This document shows positions 42,766 to 52,672 of a stretch of 52,698 nucleotides of DNA, in pieces; the first letter of the stretch is position 1, and every line of letters begins with the position of its first letter. The notes beneath the pieces were generated by a model. It was not told the origin of the DNA and ran no database searches. It was given only the letters and a program-made list of their open reading frames with translations. The translations under genes were made by a program, and so were the position numbers. This DNA comes from Dechloromonas sp. (GTDB taxonomy: Bacteria > Pseudomonadota > Gammaproteobacteria > Burkholderiales > Rhodocyclaceae): the NCBI GenBank assembly GCA_028689015.1, contig JAQTXC010000006.1, positions 32,972-85,669 of the forward strand, read 5' to 3'.

Positions 42766-43371
42766 ATGAACAAGATCCTGGTCTGGGACTGGCCCGTCCG
42801 CATCGGCCATTGGTTATTGGTTGGCGGCTTCATCCTAGCCTGGCTGACCGGCGACGGTGAAAGCTGGCGACTGGTTCATGTGCTGGCCGGCGGCAGCGTG
42901 GTCGGCGTTGCCAGCTTCCGCCTGTTCTGGGGTTTTTGGGGGAGCCGCTACGCCCGTTTTGCCGATTTTGTTCGCGGCCCGCAGGCTGCCCGGCGTTATC
43001 TGCTCAGCCTGCTCAAGTTACAACCTGAGCATCACGTCGGCCACAATCCGGCCGGCGGCTGGGCCATCGTCCTGCTGCTCGGCCTTGGCATCGCCACCGG
43101 CCTGGCCGGCTGGTGCATTTACAACGACATCGGCAGCGATGTGCTGGAAGAACTGCACGAAGGCCTGGCCACAGCCATGCTGGGTGTGGTCTTCGTCCAT
43201 ATCGCCGGCGTTGTCAGCGGCAGCGTGCTGCATGGTGAAAATCTGGTCCGCGCCATGGTCGACGGCAAAAAGGCTGGTCTACCGCAAAACGCCATCCGCT
43301 CGGCCCATCCACTGGCGGCCCTCGTCTTGCTCCTCTGGGTTGCCTCGGCAGCCTGGTGGCTGGCCCGCTGA
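42766..43371 (+). CDS. Cytochrome b561-like membrane protein of the SHP operon
   Basis: 201 residues, four main membrane helices. Family pattern WDWPVRIGHWLLVGGF (8-23) with a haem-ligand His, VHVLAGGSVVGVASFRLFWGFWGSRYARF (38-66 region) and LHEGLATAMLGVVFVHIAGV for the later histidines. It would oxidise quinol and reduce the diheme cytochrome c in the periplasm. It starts 5 bp after dhc and ends 12 bp before the response regulator. Confidence 0.9.
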   Translation: MNKILVWDWPVRIGHWLLVGGFILAWLTGDGESWRLVHVLAGGSVVGVASFRLFWGFWGSRYARFADFVRGPQAARRYLLSLLKLQPEHHVGHNPAGGWAIVLLLGLGIATGLAGWCIYNDIGSDVLEELHEGLATAMLGVVFVHIAGVVSGSVLHGENLVRAMVDGKKAGLPQNAIRSAHPLAALVLLLWVASAAWWLAR

Positions 43372-43383
43372 TAGAATCCGGCC

Positions 43384-44040
43384 ATGCGTATCCTGCTTGT
43401 TGAAGACGACCCCCAACTCGGCGACGGCCTGACCGTCGGCCTGCGCCAGGCCGGTTTTGCGGTCGACTGGCTGCACGACGGCCATGCCGCCGACCTGGCC
43501 TTGCAAACCGAGCAATTTGCCCTGCTGATTCTCGATCTTGGCCTGCCCAAGGTCGATGGCATGGATGTACTCAAGCGACTGCGGGCGCGGGGCCAGACGC
43601 TGCCGGTCCTCATCCTCACCGCCCGCGACGCCACCGGCGACAAGGTGGGCGGGCTCGATGCCGGGGCCGACGATTATCTGGTCAAGCCGATCGACCTCGA
43701 CGAACTGGCGGCCCGAGCCCGCGCCCTGACCCGGCGCAGCGCCGGCCGCGCCGCGCCGCTACTCTGCCACGGAGAAATCACCCTCGACCCGGCGGCCCAT
43801 CGCGTCAGCCGTGGCGGGCAAACGGTCGACCTGTCCAGCCGCGAATTTTCCCTGCTCCAATTGCTGCTGGAAAACGCCGGCCGCGTCCTCAGTCGCAGCC
43901 AGCTTGAGCAGTCGATGTATGGCTGGGGCGACGAGCCGGACAGCAACGCGCTCGAAGTCCATATCCATCACCTGCGGAAAAAACTGGGCAGCGAGCTGAT
44001 TCGCACGCTGCGCGGCGTCGGCTACACCATCACCAAATGA
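43384..44040 (+). CDS. OmpR-family response regulator (PmrA/QseB-like)
   Basis: 218 residues. Receiver with acidic pocket VEDDP (7-9) and phospho-acceptor D51 (LILDLGLP); the switch-lysine region is DYLVKPID. Winged helix at about 130-217 with LSSREFSLLQLLLENAGRVLSR-type sequence and the recognition end ALEVHIHHLRKKLG. PmrA/QseB/TctD-like proteins bind CTTAAG-type direct repeats; these are present at 41810-41848 before its own operon and at 32342-32358 before the RND efflux operon. It overlaps the kinase gene by 4 bp. Confidence 0.93.
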   Translation: MRILLVEDDPQLGDGLTVGLRQAGFAVDWLHDGHAADLALQTEQFALLILDLGLPKVDGMDVLKRLRARGQTLPVLILTARDATGDKVGGLDAGADDYLVKPIDLDELAARARALTRRSAGRAAPLLCHGEITLDPAAHRVSRGGQTVDLSSREFSLLQLLLENAGRVLSRSQLEQSMYGWGDEPDSNALEVHIHHLRKKLGSELIRTLRGVGYTITK

Positions 44041-45389
44041 ATACCGCCTGGTTTTCGCTGCGTCGCCGCCTGCTCGCCCTCTTGCTAGGCGGCGTTGCCG
44101 CTGCCTGGCTGGTCACCATGGCATTCAGCTACATCGATGCCCATCACGAGGTCGACGAACTATTCGACGCTCAACTGGCGCAGGCCGCACAAACCCTGCT
44201 GGCCCTGGCCGACCATGGTGACGACGACATCGACGACATCGGCGAGGTCGCGCACAAATACCAGCGCCGCCTGCGCTTCCAGATCTGGCAGGCGGACGGC
44301 ACCCTGCTGCTGCATTCAAAAAATGGCCCGCAAACGCCGTTGACCGCAGTGGATGGCTTTTCGGAAACCCGTGACGACGAGGGCCACTGGCGACACTTCA
44401 GCCAGTGGAACCAAGACCACAGCCTGCAGGTTCAGGTCAGCGAAAACCACTACATTCGCGACGACCTGATCGAACACATCGCCTGGCGTCTGCTGCTCCC
44501 AGCACTGTTCGGTCTACCGCTGATCGGCCTCTGGGTCTGGCTCGCCACCCGGCATGGCCTCGCCTCGCTGGACCACATTGCCCGCCAGATTGCCGGCCGC
44601 GCCCCGCAGCAACTGCAACCGGTACAACCCGCCAGCGCACCGGAAGAAATCCGCACCATGCTCGATGCGCTCAACGACCTGTTCCGCCGCGTTGAGCAGA
44701 CACTGGAGGGCGAACGACGGTTCACCGCCGATGCCGCGCACGAACTACGCACCCCCCTCGCCGCCCTGCAAGCCCAATTACAGGTCGCCCTGCGCGCCCG
44801 CGACGACGCCGAACGCGATCAATCGCTACGCCAGTTGCAAAACGGCCTGTCACGCGCTGCTCACCTGGTTGATCAAATGCTGCAACTGGCCCGCCTCGAT
44901 CCTGAATCCGGCTTGCCCGATCCGCACACGGTCGACCTGGGTACCGTCGCCGAAAGCGTTTGCGCCGAACTGGGGGCCAGCCTCCTGGCCCGTGATATTG
45001 ACTTCGAATTAACGGTCGACCGTGATTGCCACACTCTGGGCCAAAGCGAGTGGCTACGCGTCCTGATCCGCAACCTAGTCGACAACGCGCTGCGCTACAC
45101 CCCGCCACACGGCCGCATCCGCGTCCGCCTGCAAACAATCGATAGCGGCTGTCGCCTCAGCGTCAGCGATAACGGCCCCGGCATTCCAGCCGAGCAGCGC
45201 GCCGCCGTATTGCGCCGCTTTCACCGTCTGCACAGCAGCGAGCAACCAGGCAGCGGCCTGGGCCTGGCCATCGTCCGGCGCATTGCCGACTTGCACGGTG
45301 CGACGCTCGACCTGAGCGATCAATCGCCACCGCCCGGCTTAATAGTCAGCCTGGATTTTCCTGCCCCCCGCCGGCCGGCCGCAACTTAA
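44037..45389 (+). CDS. Sensor histidine kinase (PmrB/QseC-like)
   Basis: 450 residues. Two membrane helices (about 11-33 and 150-170) flank a periplasmic domain of about 115 residues rich in Asp and His (DHGDDDIDDIGE, 59-70). HAMP is about 172-222, HisKA has H235 in DAAHELRTPLAALQ, and the ATPase has NLVDNALRYTPP, DNGPGIPAEQ and [11 protein letters not shown]. It phosphorylates the adjacent regulator. The acidic and His-rich sensor could bind metal cations, which would fit the proposed control of the efflux operon; this is inference. Confidence 0.92.
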   Translation: MNTAWFSLRRRLLALLLGGVAAAWLVTMAFSYIDAHHEVDELFDAQLAQAAQTLLALADHGDDDIDDIGEVAHKYQRRLRFQIWQADGTLLLHSKNGPQTPLTAVDGFSETRDDEGHWRHFSQWNQDHSLQVQVSENHYIRDDLIEHIAWRLLLPALFGLPLIGLWVWLATRHGLASLDHIARQIAGRAPQQLQPVQPASAPEEIRTMLDALNDLFRRVEQTLEGERRFTADAAHELRTPLAALQAQLQVALRARDDAERDQSLRQLQNGLSRAAHLVDQMLQLARLDPESGLPDPHTVDLGTVAESVCAELGASLLARDIDFELTVDRDCHTLGQSEWLRVLIRNLVDNALRYTPPHGRIRVRLQTIDSGCRLSVSDNGPGIPAEQRAAVLRRFHRLHSSEQPGSGLGLAIVRRIADLHGATLDLSDQSPPPGLIVSLDFPAPRRPAAT

Positions 45390-45424
45390 ACCACGCGTTG
45401 GGGCAGCCTTGCCCAAGACAACAC

Positions 45425-45452
45425 TTGTCCTCACCTCGGCCTTTTGTAATAC
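45425..45452 (+). promoter_or_regulatory. Candidate sigma-70 promoter with very short leader
   Basis: TTGTCC (45425-45430) and TAATAC (45447-45452), spacing 16 bp. The predicted start site falls at about 45459, only a few bases before the ATG at 45462, so the message might be leaderless. No ribosome binding site is visible. Confidence 0.35.
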
Positions 45453-45461
45453 TCGCGCCCC

Positions 45462-46430
45462 ATGACCAACGTGCTCAAAATGGATTGCGTGCCTGACAAG
45501 GACGACTTACCCCCAGAAGGGACGCGTCGCCTCGTCAATGGTGAAGAGCGTGTCATTTACGACGGCTACTGGATCAAGACTTATCACGTACCCGCCGACA
45601 CCCTCGACGCCAAGAAAAAGTTGATCGATGCCCTGACCCGGCGCCTGTTCAACCACACCGAGCATGGCTTGAACATTCCCGGCACCCGCCTGACGGAAGC
45701 GCGCCAGGCCTACAGCGACGAGCCCGACCTGAGCAAGCGACGGATCAAGGGCGCCATGCTGGCCGGTGCGCTGTTCAACCGGGCGGCTGATATTTTCCGC
45801 AAGCTGGTCGAACTCCAGGCCTGCGGCATCGAGATCCTGAGCGACAACCCGCTGATGCGCGAATGCGGCCGCTGCCTGATCGAAGCGATGGAACTGGGAC
45901 GCAATGTCCTGCATCGTAGCGGTGAGGAAGGTATCGACGAATTATGGGGTGAACCCTTCCGCGCTTTTTCGATTCCGCTCGAAGACTTTTACGAAAGCCG
46001 CTACATCAAGATCGGCCAGGCGATGCGTGACATCGACCGCATCGCAGCGGCCATGATCAAGAATTTTGCCCAACTGCCCTCGTTCATTGGTATCGAGCAG
46101 GTCATCCGCGATCTCGCCGACGCCGCCAAGATCAAAACCGAGACGCTGCGTACCGACCCGGCCATTTTCGACGTCTGGGCCATCATGGTCACCGCTGGCG
46201 AACGCCTGGCCGACCTCACGCCCAACCCGGTGGCCACCGACACCAAAGCCAGCATTCATCATGATGTGGCCCAGGGTCTGCAACTGATCCGTCGCGGTCG
46301 CGACCTGATTTTCTACGTCACCCGTGCCCGCACGCCGATGCCGAAAAGCACGGCCGAATTCATCCGCCACTGCGAAACCTATCTGGGTACCGGGCAAGCC
46401 CCCTTGATGGCCTCCTACCTGCCGGACTAG
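45462..46430 (+). CDS. Conserved-looking protein of unknown function
   Basis: 322 residues, no signal peptide or membrane helix, mostly predicted alpha-helical. I do not recognise a domain. Segments that look conserved are DGYWIKTYHVPADTLDAKKK (34-53), LTRRLFNHTEHGLNIPG, and RSGEEGIDELWGEPFRAF. No catalytic motif is obvious. Codon use resembles the neighbours, so it is a real chromosomal gene. It stands alone between the two-component operon and the ABC-F gene; an upstream promoter-like pair is noted separately. Confidence 0.8.
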   Translation: MTNVLKMDCVPDKDDLPPEGTRRLVNGEERVIYDGYWIKTYHVPADTLDAKKKLIDALTRRLFNHTEHGLNIPGTRLTEARQAYSDEPDLSKRRIKGAMLAGALFNRAADIFRKLVELQACGIEILSDNPLMRECGRCLIEAMELGRNVLHRSGEEGIDELWGEPFRAFSIPLEDFYESRYIKIGQAMRDIDRIAAAMIKNFAQLPSFIGIEQVIRDLADAAKIKTETLRTDPAIFDVWAIMVTAGERLADLTPNPVATDTKASIHHDVAQGLQLIRRGRDLIFYVTRARTPMPKSTAEFIRHCETYLGTGQAPLMASYLPD

Positions 46431-46624
46431 GCATACCCCGGGCGGGGTAGCCCGAATTGGGCAAGCACGACCAGTCGACCGCGTGGATTATTGAGCAGGA
46501 TGACACTGCGCGGCACGACCCAAATACCCGGCAAGGACAGCAATAAATCGTGCAAAACCGCCTGTAATTGATCAAGTTCGGTATCGGTTTGTCCCAAGCG
46601 GGGCAGACTCTCGCTATCATGCAC
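46427..46624 (-). CDS. Possible small protein, 65 residues
   Basis: A GTG-started frame fills the gap between the unknown protein gene and the ABC-F gene, on the opposite strand. The product begins MHDSESLPRLGQTDTELDQL and ends with a hydrophobic and basic stretch (IWVVPRSVILL; GRLVVLAQFGLP). Codon choice looks like real coding sequence, but no ribosome binding site is clear and no family is recognised. It overlaps the upstream gene's stop by 4 bp. It could also be an accidental frame. Confidence 0.35.
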   Translation of the reverse strand: MHDSESLPRLGQTDTELDQLQAVLHDLLLSLPGIWVVPRSVILLNNPRGRLVVLAQFGLPRPGYA

Positions 46625-46644
46625 ACCCGCCCAGAAAGTTGCCC

Positions 46645-48321
46645 ATGATCCAGCTCAAAAACGTCACCCTGCGCCGCAGCTCGAAAGTGCTGCTCGACAA
46701 GACCTCCGTCACCATCAACCCCGGTGAAAAGGTGGGCCTGGTCGGCCGTAACGGGGCCGGCAAATCGACGCTGTTTGCCTTGCTCAACGGCAACCTGCAC
46801 GAAGACGGCGGCGATTTTTCGATGCCCAAGCAATGGCGCATGGCGCAGGTCGCACAGGACATGCCAGAAACCGGGCAAAGCGCGACCGATTTCGTCATTG
46901 ATGGTGACAGCACCCTGCTCGCCGCCCGCAACGAGGTGCACGATGCCGAAGCCAGCGACGACGGCATGCGCATGGCCGAAGCCTATATGGCGCTCAACGA
47001 CGCCGGCGAGCATGATGCAGAAGCCCGTGCCCAGGCCCTGATTCTCGGCCTCGGTTTCAAGGTGTCTGAACTGCACCATCCGGTCGACAGCTTTTCCGGT
47101 GGCTGGCGCATGCGCCTGCAACTGGCCCGTGCGCTGATGTGCCCGTCCGACATCCTGCTACTCGACGAACCGACCAACCACCTCGACCTCGACGCCCTGG
47201 TCTGGCTCGAAGCCTGGCTCAAGCGCTACCCGGGCACGCTGGTCATGATCAGCCACGACCGCGAATTTCTCGACGCCATCACCAGCGTTACCCTGCATAT
47301 CGATAACGCCAAATTGGTCCGCTACGGCGGCAACTACAGCAAGTTCGAGGACATGCGCGCCGAACAGATGCTGCTGCAACAGGCGACGATGGCCAAGCAG
47401 GCCGACAAGATCGCCCACCTGCAGTCCTTCATCAACCGCTTCAAGGCCAAGGCCAGCAAGGCCAAGCAGGCACAGAGCCGGGTCAAGGCGCTGGAGCGCA
47501 TGGAAAAGATCGCGCCGGTGCTGGCCGATGCCGAATTCAGTTTCGAATTCCAGGAGCCACAGAACCTGCCGAATCCGATGTTGTCGATGGTCGATACCGC
47601 CATCGGCTACCCGCCACCCGACGAGGCACCAACTGGCACGCCGCCGACCGTCATCGTCCGCGGCATCAACCGCTCGGTGATGGCCGGCCAGCGCATCGGC
47701 ATCCTCGGCGCCAATGGCCAGGGCAAGTCGACGCTGGTCAAGACCATCGCCCGCGACCTGCAGGCGATTGCCGGCGAAGTCACCGAAGGCAAGGGCTTGA
47801 ACATCGGCTACTTCGCGCAGCAGGAACTTGACGTGCTACGCCCGCAGGATACGCCGCTCGAACACATGATCCGCCTGGCCAAAGAGGCCATGGCCGCCGG
47901 CCGCAGCAATGTGCCGGGCCGCGAGCAGGAACTGCGCAACTTCCTCGGCACCTTCAATTTCGGTGGCGAGATGGTCAAACAGACCGTCGGCACCATGAGC
48001 GGCGGCGAGAAGGCCCGGCTGGTGCTGTGCATGATCGTCTGGCAACGTCCCAACCTGTTGCTCCTCGACGAGCCGACCAATCACCTTGATCTCAATACCC
48101 GCGAAGCCCTCGCGGTCGCCCTCAACGAATTTGAAGGCACCGTCATGCTGGTCAGCCACGACCGCGCCCTGCTGCGTTCGGTGTGCGACGAGTTCTGGCT
48201 GGTGTCACGCGGCGGCGTCGGCCCCTTCGACGGCGACCTCGACGACTACCAGCGCTATCTGCTCGACGAAGCCAAGCGGGCTCGCGAAGCAGCCGCCGCC
48301 GAGCTGAAACAAGCGACCTGA
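46645..48321 (+). CDS. ABC-F family ATPase (YheS-like)
   Basis: 558 residues, two ABC domains in one chain and no membrane segment. First site: GRNGAGKST (about 34-42), FSGGWRMRLQLA, LLLDEPTNHLDLD. Second site: GANGQGKST, MSGGEKARL, LLLDEPTNHLDLN. The linker (about 225-290) is Lys/Gln-rich with AKASKAKQAQSRVKALERM. ABC-F proteins act on the ribosome, relieving stalls or altering peptidyl-transferase geometry. The ATG at 46645 starts MIQLKNVTLRR; a TTG two codons earlier is less likely. Confidence 0.93.
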   Translation: MIQLKNVTLRRSSKVLLDKTSVTINPGEKVGLVGRNGAGKSTLFALLNGNLHEDGGDFSMPKQWRMAQVAQDMPETGQSATDFVIDGDSTLLAARNEVHDAEASDDGMRMAEAYMALNDAGEHDAEARAQALILGLGFKVSELHHPVDSFSGGWRMRLQLARALMCPSDILLLDEPTNHLDLDALVWLEAWLKRYPGTLVMISHDREFLDAITSVTLHIDNAKLVRYGGNYSKFEDMRAEQMLLQQATMAKQADKIAHLQSFINRFKAKASKAKQAQSRVKALERMEKIAPVLADAEFSFEFQEPQNLPNPMLSMVDTAIGYPPPDEAPTGTPPTVIVRGINRSVMAGQRIGILGANGQGKSTLVKTIARDLQAIAGEVTEGKGLNIGYFAQQELDVLRPQDTPLEHMIRLAKEAMAAGRSNVPGREQELRNFLGTFNFGGEMVKQTVGTMSGGEKARLVLCMIVWQRPNLLLLDEPTNHLDLNTREALAVALNEFEGTVMLVSHDRALLRSVCDEFWLVSRGGVGPFDGDLDDYQRYLLDEAKRAREAAAAELKQAT

Positions 48322-48354
48322 GCGCACGATCGCTGACCGACCCGGACCACCCTC

Positions 48355-49209
48355 ATGACCGTCACCGCCTTCAGCGCCCTGGCCTGCCCGCTCGATGGTC
48401 AGCCCTTGCAGCGCTCCGCCGGCAGCTGGCGTTGCGCCGCGGGCCATAGCTACGACATCGCCAGTCAGGGCTACACCCATCTGCTGCCAGTCCAGCACAA
48501 ACGTTCGCGCGACCCCGGCGATAGCAAGGAGATGGTCGCCGCCCGTCGCCGCTTTTTGCAGGCCGGGCACTACGAATCCATCGCGACTGCGGTCAACCAC
48601 GCTTTTTTCAACAAAATCGACGCCAAGGCAGCACTCAATCTGCTTGATGCCGGCTGCGGCGAAGGCTATTACCTGCGCCAACTGGCCGCGGCCACCGGCG
48701 CCGCGCAAACCGTGGCCGGACTGGGTCTCGACATTTCAAAATGGGCCGTCCAGTCCGCCGCCAAGCAGGCACCGCAGTTGAACTGGGTGGTCGGCAGCAA
48801 TGCCCGCCTGCCGGTTTTGCCCAACACACTGGACGGCGTCCTCTGCCTCTTCGGCTTTCCGGTCTATGGCGAATTTGCCCGTGTCCTGAAAGGCGGTGGC
48901 CGGCTGATCCAGGTCGACGCCGGTCCCGAGCATCTGCGCCAGTTGCGCGAAATCATCTACCCGGCACTGAAAGCCGAACGATGCGGCCCGCTGGCGCCGC
49001 CGCCCGGCTTCGACCTGGCGCACAGCGAAACGATCAGCTACGAATTGCCTATTGCCGGCCAAAGCGAGATCGCCGACCTGCTGGCGATGACCCCGCACCT
49101 CTACAAGGCCACGGCCGAAGGAAAAGCCCGGGCTGCCGCGCTAACCGCCATCACCCTCACGGTCGACGTCCGTTTGCAAACATTTTTGCGCACGGGCACT
49201 GCGCTTTAA
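48355..49209 (+). CDS. RlmA-like 23S rRNA (guanine-N1) methyltransferase
   Basis: 284 residues. The N-terminus keeps part of the RlmA zinc finger: CPLDGQPL (usual CPxC has Asp as last residue here), then WRCAAGHSYD. The signature GYTHLLPVQHKRSRDPGDS (about 39-57) is typical. A SAM-binding fold has LLDAGCGEGYYL (about 97-108). It probably methylates G745-equivalent guanine in helix 35 of 23S rRNA. The changed zinc ligand may weaken metal binding. 33 bp after the ABC-F gene, possibly cotranscribed; both act on the ribosome. Confidence 0.85.
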   Translation: MTVTAFSALACPLDGQPLQRSAGSWRCAAGHSYDIASQGYTHLLPVQHKRSRDPGDSKEMVAARRRFLQAGHYESIATAVNHAFFNKIDAKAALNLLDAGCGEGYYLRQLAAATGAAQTVAGLGLDISKWAVQSAAKQAPQLNWVVGSNARLPVLPNTLDGVLCLFGFPVYGEFARVLKGGGRLIQVDAGPEHLRQLREIIYPALKAERCGPLAPPPGFDLAHSETISYELPIAGQSEIADLLAMTPHLYKATAEGKARAAALTAITLTVDVRLQTFLRTGTAL

Positions 49210-49243
49210 AACCCCGGTCATACGGCGCAGGGATCATTAACTG

Positions 49244-49957
49244 ATGTCTTGCCGCCTGATACTTTGCCGCTTCCTGCCCCTGCTCTGCCTGCCGCTGGCC
49301 ACCAGCGCCCTGGCCGCCCGGCCATTGGTCACCGATGATGCGCGACTCAGCACCGCCGGCAGTTGCCAGCTGGAAAGCTGGCTACGCGCCGATCGCGACC
49401 ATCACGAAGCCTGGGCCTTACCGACCTGTAACCCAGGCGGCAATCTGGAAATCACCCTGGGTGGCGGTCAAGCCTGGGCGGCAGATAGCCCGCGCACGGT
49501 CGACTATGTCCTGCAGGCAAAAACCCTGTTTCGGCCGCTGCGCCCAAACGACTGGGGCTGGGGTCTGGCCGTCGGCACCGTCCGTCACCCGGAAGTGGCC
49601 CCCGGCCCCAACCTGCTGGGCAACCGCTACGTTTACCTGCCCTTGTCGCACTCGCTGAGTGACGATGATCGGGTCGTCCTGCACCTTAATCTGGGTTGGC
49701 TGCAAGACAAAGCCCGAGGCAATGCCAGCACTACCTGGGGCATCGGCGGCGAATTCCGGATCAGCGACAGCTGGCAAGGAATAGCCGAAAGCTTCGGCGA
49801 CGACCACGTCCCCGCCTACGGGCAAATCGGCCTACGCCGAACCTTGATCCCAGCGTTGCTGCAAATCGATGCCACCGTCGGCCGCCAGTTTGCCGGTGCC
49901 AACAGCCCGGCGTGGCTATCGATCGGCCTGCGCCTGACACCGGCGCGCTTATTCTGA
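49244..49957 (+). CDS. Secreted, probably outer-membrane beta-barrel protein of unknown function
   Basis: 237 residues with a signal peptide (about 1-24, ending ALAA). The rest is made of alternating hydrophobic strands with aromatic ends ([59 protein letters not shown] ending in Phe), suggesting a small outer-membrane barrel. The family is not recognised with confidence; it loosely recalls transporter-like phenol-degradation MetA proteins. Its stop overlaps the convergent kinase stop region by 9 bp. Confidence 0.7.
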   Translation: MSCRLILCRFLPLLCLPLATSALAARPLVTDDARLSTAGSCQLESWLRADRDHHEAWALPTCNPGGNLEITLGGGQAWAADSPRTVDYVLQAKTLFRPLRPNDWGWGLAVGTVRHPEVAPGPNLLGNRYVYLPLSHSLSDDDRVVLHLNLGWLQDKARGNASTTWGIGGEFRISDSWQGIAESFGDDHVPAYGQIGLRRTLIPALLQIDATVGRQFAGANSPAWLSIGLRLTPARLF

Positions 49958-52672
49958 AGCAGTCGGTGCAGCTACTGAAGCGCCTGGCTCGGTCGGGTGG
50001 ATGATTTCGGCCAGTTCGTTCAGAGCGTTGCCGATGTTGCTCATGTGCTGCAAAGCCAGTAGGGCATCAAAATCCGGCTGACGCAGCATGGCATCCAGCG
50101 CCAAGGCTAATTCGTAAATCTGCCGCAAACCCAGGGTGCCGGCAGCGCCTTTCAGGGAATGGACCCGCTGCCGGGCAGCCTCCACCTCATGCTCGCCCAG
50201 CAGATGCGCCACATCGGCCATCGCCGTGCTCTGCTGCTGGAGCAGAAGTCTGAGCAAGGCAATGTATCGGTCACGTTTGCCACGCAAAAGGGACAGCCCA
50301 CGATTGATATCTACCCCTGGCAAAGTCGCCAGGCGGGTCAGAATCAATTCCGGGCACAGTGGATCGGGCGCGACCGCAGCCACCTCTTCCGGCAGCGCCG
50401 CCGGCTCACTCGCCACAGCCTGCGCCGGCAACCATTTCAGCAGCGCGGCATATAAGGCCTCCGGGCTGACCGGTTTGGCGATGAAATCATTCATCCCGGC
50501 CGTCAGGCAGGCTGCCCGGTCCTCATCGAACGCATTGGCGGTCATCGCCAAAATGGGTTTTTCCTGCCAACCAGGCAAGCTGCGTATCATCCGGCAGGCC
50601 GTCAAGCCATCCATGTTTGGCATTTGCATGTCCATCAGGATCAGGTCGTATTGTCCGGTTTTCACCTTGTCGACCGCGATCAAGCCATCCTCAGCCACCT
50701 CGACCGCCAGACCAACGCCATGCAGCAATTCCATGGCCACTTCACAGTTGATGGCATTGTCTTCGGCCAACAACAGCCGGGCGCCAGCACGGGTCTGACG
50801 CAATCGCTGCTCGGCATGCACAGGCGAGCGCTCTTCGCTGGGCATAACGCCATGGCCATGCTGCAAACGCACGGTAAACCAGAAACGGCTCCCCAGCCCC
50901 GGCGTACTCACCACACCGACCGATCCGCCCATCATTTCGGCCAAGCGTCGAGTAATCGCCAGCCCCAGCCCGGTGCCACCAAATTTCCGTGTCGTCCCGG
51001 CATCAGCCTGTTCAAAATCGTTGAACAAACGCGCTAATTGATCGGCTGCAATACCGATGCCGCTATCCTCGACTTCAAAGCGCACTCGCAAAATGCCCTC
51101 ATCCTCGCCTTCCAGAGAGGCCCGCAAAAAAATCTTTCCTTGCGCTGTAAACTTGACGGCATTGCTGGCCAGATTGAGTAGCGATTGACGAATCCGCATC
51201 AGATCGCCATTCAGCCAGAGCGGCACCGCATCGCCATCGATCTCGATTGTCAGTCCCTTGGCCTGCGCTGCCTCGGCAATCAGCGAACGGATATGATCAA
51301 GCACAGCGCTCAAGGAGAAATTCTGTTCTTCCAGTGTCAGTTTGCCGGCTTCGATTTTCGACAAATCAAGGATGTCGTTGATGATCGACAGCAGATGCTG
51401 GCCGGCGGCGTCGATCTTGCCCAGTCGCTGGCGTTGGGTCGGGGTCAACATCTCACCGCGCAACAAATGAGTCAGACCAACAATGGCATTCATCGGCGTG
51501 CGAATCTCATGGCTCATATTGGCCAGAAAAGTACTTTTGGCCAGGCTGGCCTGGCGCGCCGCCGCTGCCTTCTCAATCAAATTGGCGTTCAGCTGTTCGA
51601 TATGGCAACGAGCCCGGGCAAAACCGGCGGCCAGTGCTGCGGCAACCAGCAGCAAGGTCATCAGAATGGGCCACAACGCCTTCTGAATACGGGAATTTTC
51701 CTGAGCCAGACGTGACTCGGGAATACGCGCCACCAAACGCCAGACATAGTCGTGCCTGCCGACCACCTGGCGCTGATCCGGCGCTGCCGACCCAGAAAAA
51801 CGATCCAGACGGGTCGACCGCAAGGGATAAACGTTCTGCCAGATCCACCAACCATCCGGCAAACGGGCTTCGCCAAGATCGGCCGCCAGCAGCGTTTGCC
51901 AAGCCTGCGGCTGTTGGCCCAGCAATTTTCCCTCGGGGCTAAGGCCGAAATTCCAGTCGTGCTCGGGGTTCGGGCCGCGCAACCAATCACCATCACGGTT
52001 CAGGACATATAACTCGCTGTGGTAACGCGCGGCCTGTCTGGCCACCAGATCGATCCACTTATCACCCAGATAATTGATGACCAGCACCCCCTGGCGCTTC
52101 CCCTGTGTATCAAACAAAGGCGTTGCCAGTCGAAAAACCGGCTGTCTCGGCTGTTCTATTTCGCCCTGTTCAACATTGAGATCCATCGGCGAGGCATAGA
52201 CCGCGCCGCGCTCCAGATTGACGCTGAGACTGAAGTAGGAGCGGTCTGCTTTGTCCTGCAGCGCCTGATCAGCGACCCGAACCAATTGTCGACCACTGGC
52301 CTGGACGCGCAAGCGCTCGTTACCCTCGACATCTATCCAGCGGATTTGGTGAATGGCGCTATTCGCCTTGCCGTAGGCCATAAAACTACCCGCCAGCCTG
52401 TCCAGATAGTCCGCTATCGGCTGGTCGACCGCGCGCTGCAGTTGCGGCAAGGCAGCCAAAAAATCCAGATCAACCCGCGCCTCCATCAGCCGCTCTTCCA
52501 GATCATGCTGGGCAGCGCTCAGGGCCAGACGCTGCTGAACCAGCAGCTGCTCGTGCGCATAGCGAACCTCGGACCGGGCGTAAAAATACCCACTGCCAGC
52601 AATCAACAGCAGCGCCGGAATGAATAGCAGTGCAAACACCGTCAATCCGTGCATCGTCAATCGATTTTTCAT
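49949..52672 (-). CDS. Hybrid sensor kinase (Cache-HisKA-HATPase-REC-HPt)
   Basis: 907 residues from the ATG at 52672, which has GGAG at good spacing; GTG (52687) and ATG (52678) are alternatives. Membrane helices lie at about 8-30 and 333-350, with a large periplasmic Cache sensor between ([27 protein letters not shown]). HisKA has H388 in [11 protein letters not shown], and the ATPase has [21 protein letters not shown] and [12 protein letters not shown]. The receiver has D681 (LILMDMQMP) and an HPt domain has H838 ([13 protein letters not shown]). All four phosphorelay steps except the final regulator are in one chain. The sensor is paralogous to that of 38204-40456. Upstream control lies beyond the window, which ends in a run of C. 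Confidence 0.94.
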   Translation of the reverse strand: MKNRLTMHGLTVFALLFIPALLLIAGSGYFYARSEVRYAHEQLLVQQRLALSAAQHDLEERLMEARVDLDFLAALPQLQRAVDQPIADYLDRLAGSFMAYGKANSAIHQIRWIDVEGNERLRVQASGRQLVRVADQALQDKADRSYFSLSVNLERGAVYASPMDLNVEQGEIEQPRQPVFRLATPLFDTQGKRQGVLVINYLGDKWIDLVARQAARYHSELYVLNRDGDWLRGPNPEHDWNFGLSPEGKLLGQQPQAWQTLLAADLGEARLPDGWWIWQNVYPLRSTRLDRFSGSAAPDQRQVVGRHDYVWRLVARIPESRLAQENSRIQKALWPILMTLLLVAAALAAGFARARCHIEQLNANLIEKAAAARQASLAKSTFLANMSHEIRTPMNAIVGLTHLLRGEMLTPTQRQRLGKIDAAGQHLLSIINDILDLSKIEAGKLTLEEQNFSLSAVLDHIRSLIAEAAQAKGLTIEIDGDAVPLWLNGDLMRIRQSLLNLASNAVKFTAQGKIFLRASLEGEDEGILRVRFEVEDSGIGIAADQLARLFNDFEQADAGTTRKFGGTGLGLAITRRLAEMMGGSVGVVSTPGLGSRFWFTVRLQHGHGVMPSEERSPVHAEQRLRQTRAGARLLLAEDNAINCEVAMELLHGVGLAVEVAEDGLIAVDKVKTGQYDLILMDMQMPNMDGLTACRMIRSLPGWQEKPILAMTANAFDEDRAACLTAGMNDFIAKPVSPEALYAALLKWLPAQAVASEPAALPEEVAAVAPDPLCPELILTRLATLPGVDINRGLSLLRGKRDRYIALLRLLLQQQSTAMADVAHLLGEHEVEAARQRVHSLKGAAGTLGLRQIYELALALDAMLRQPDFDALLALQHMSNIGNALNELAEIIHPTEPGASVAAPTASE

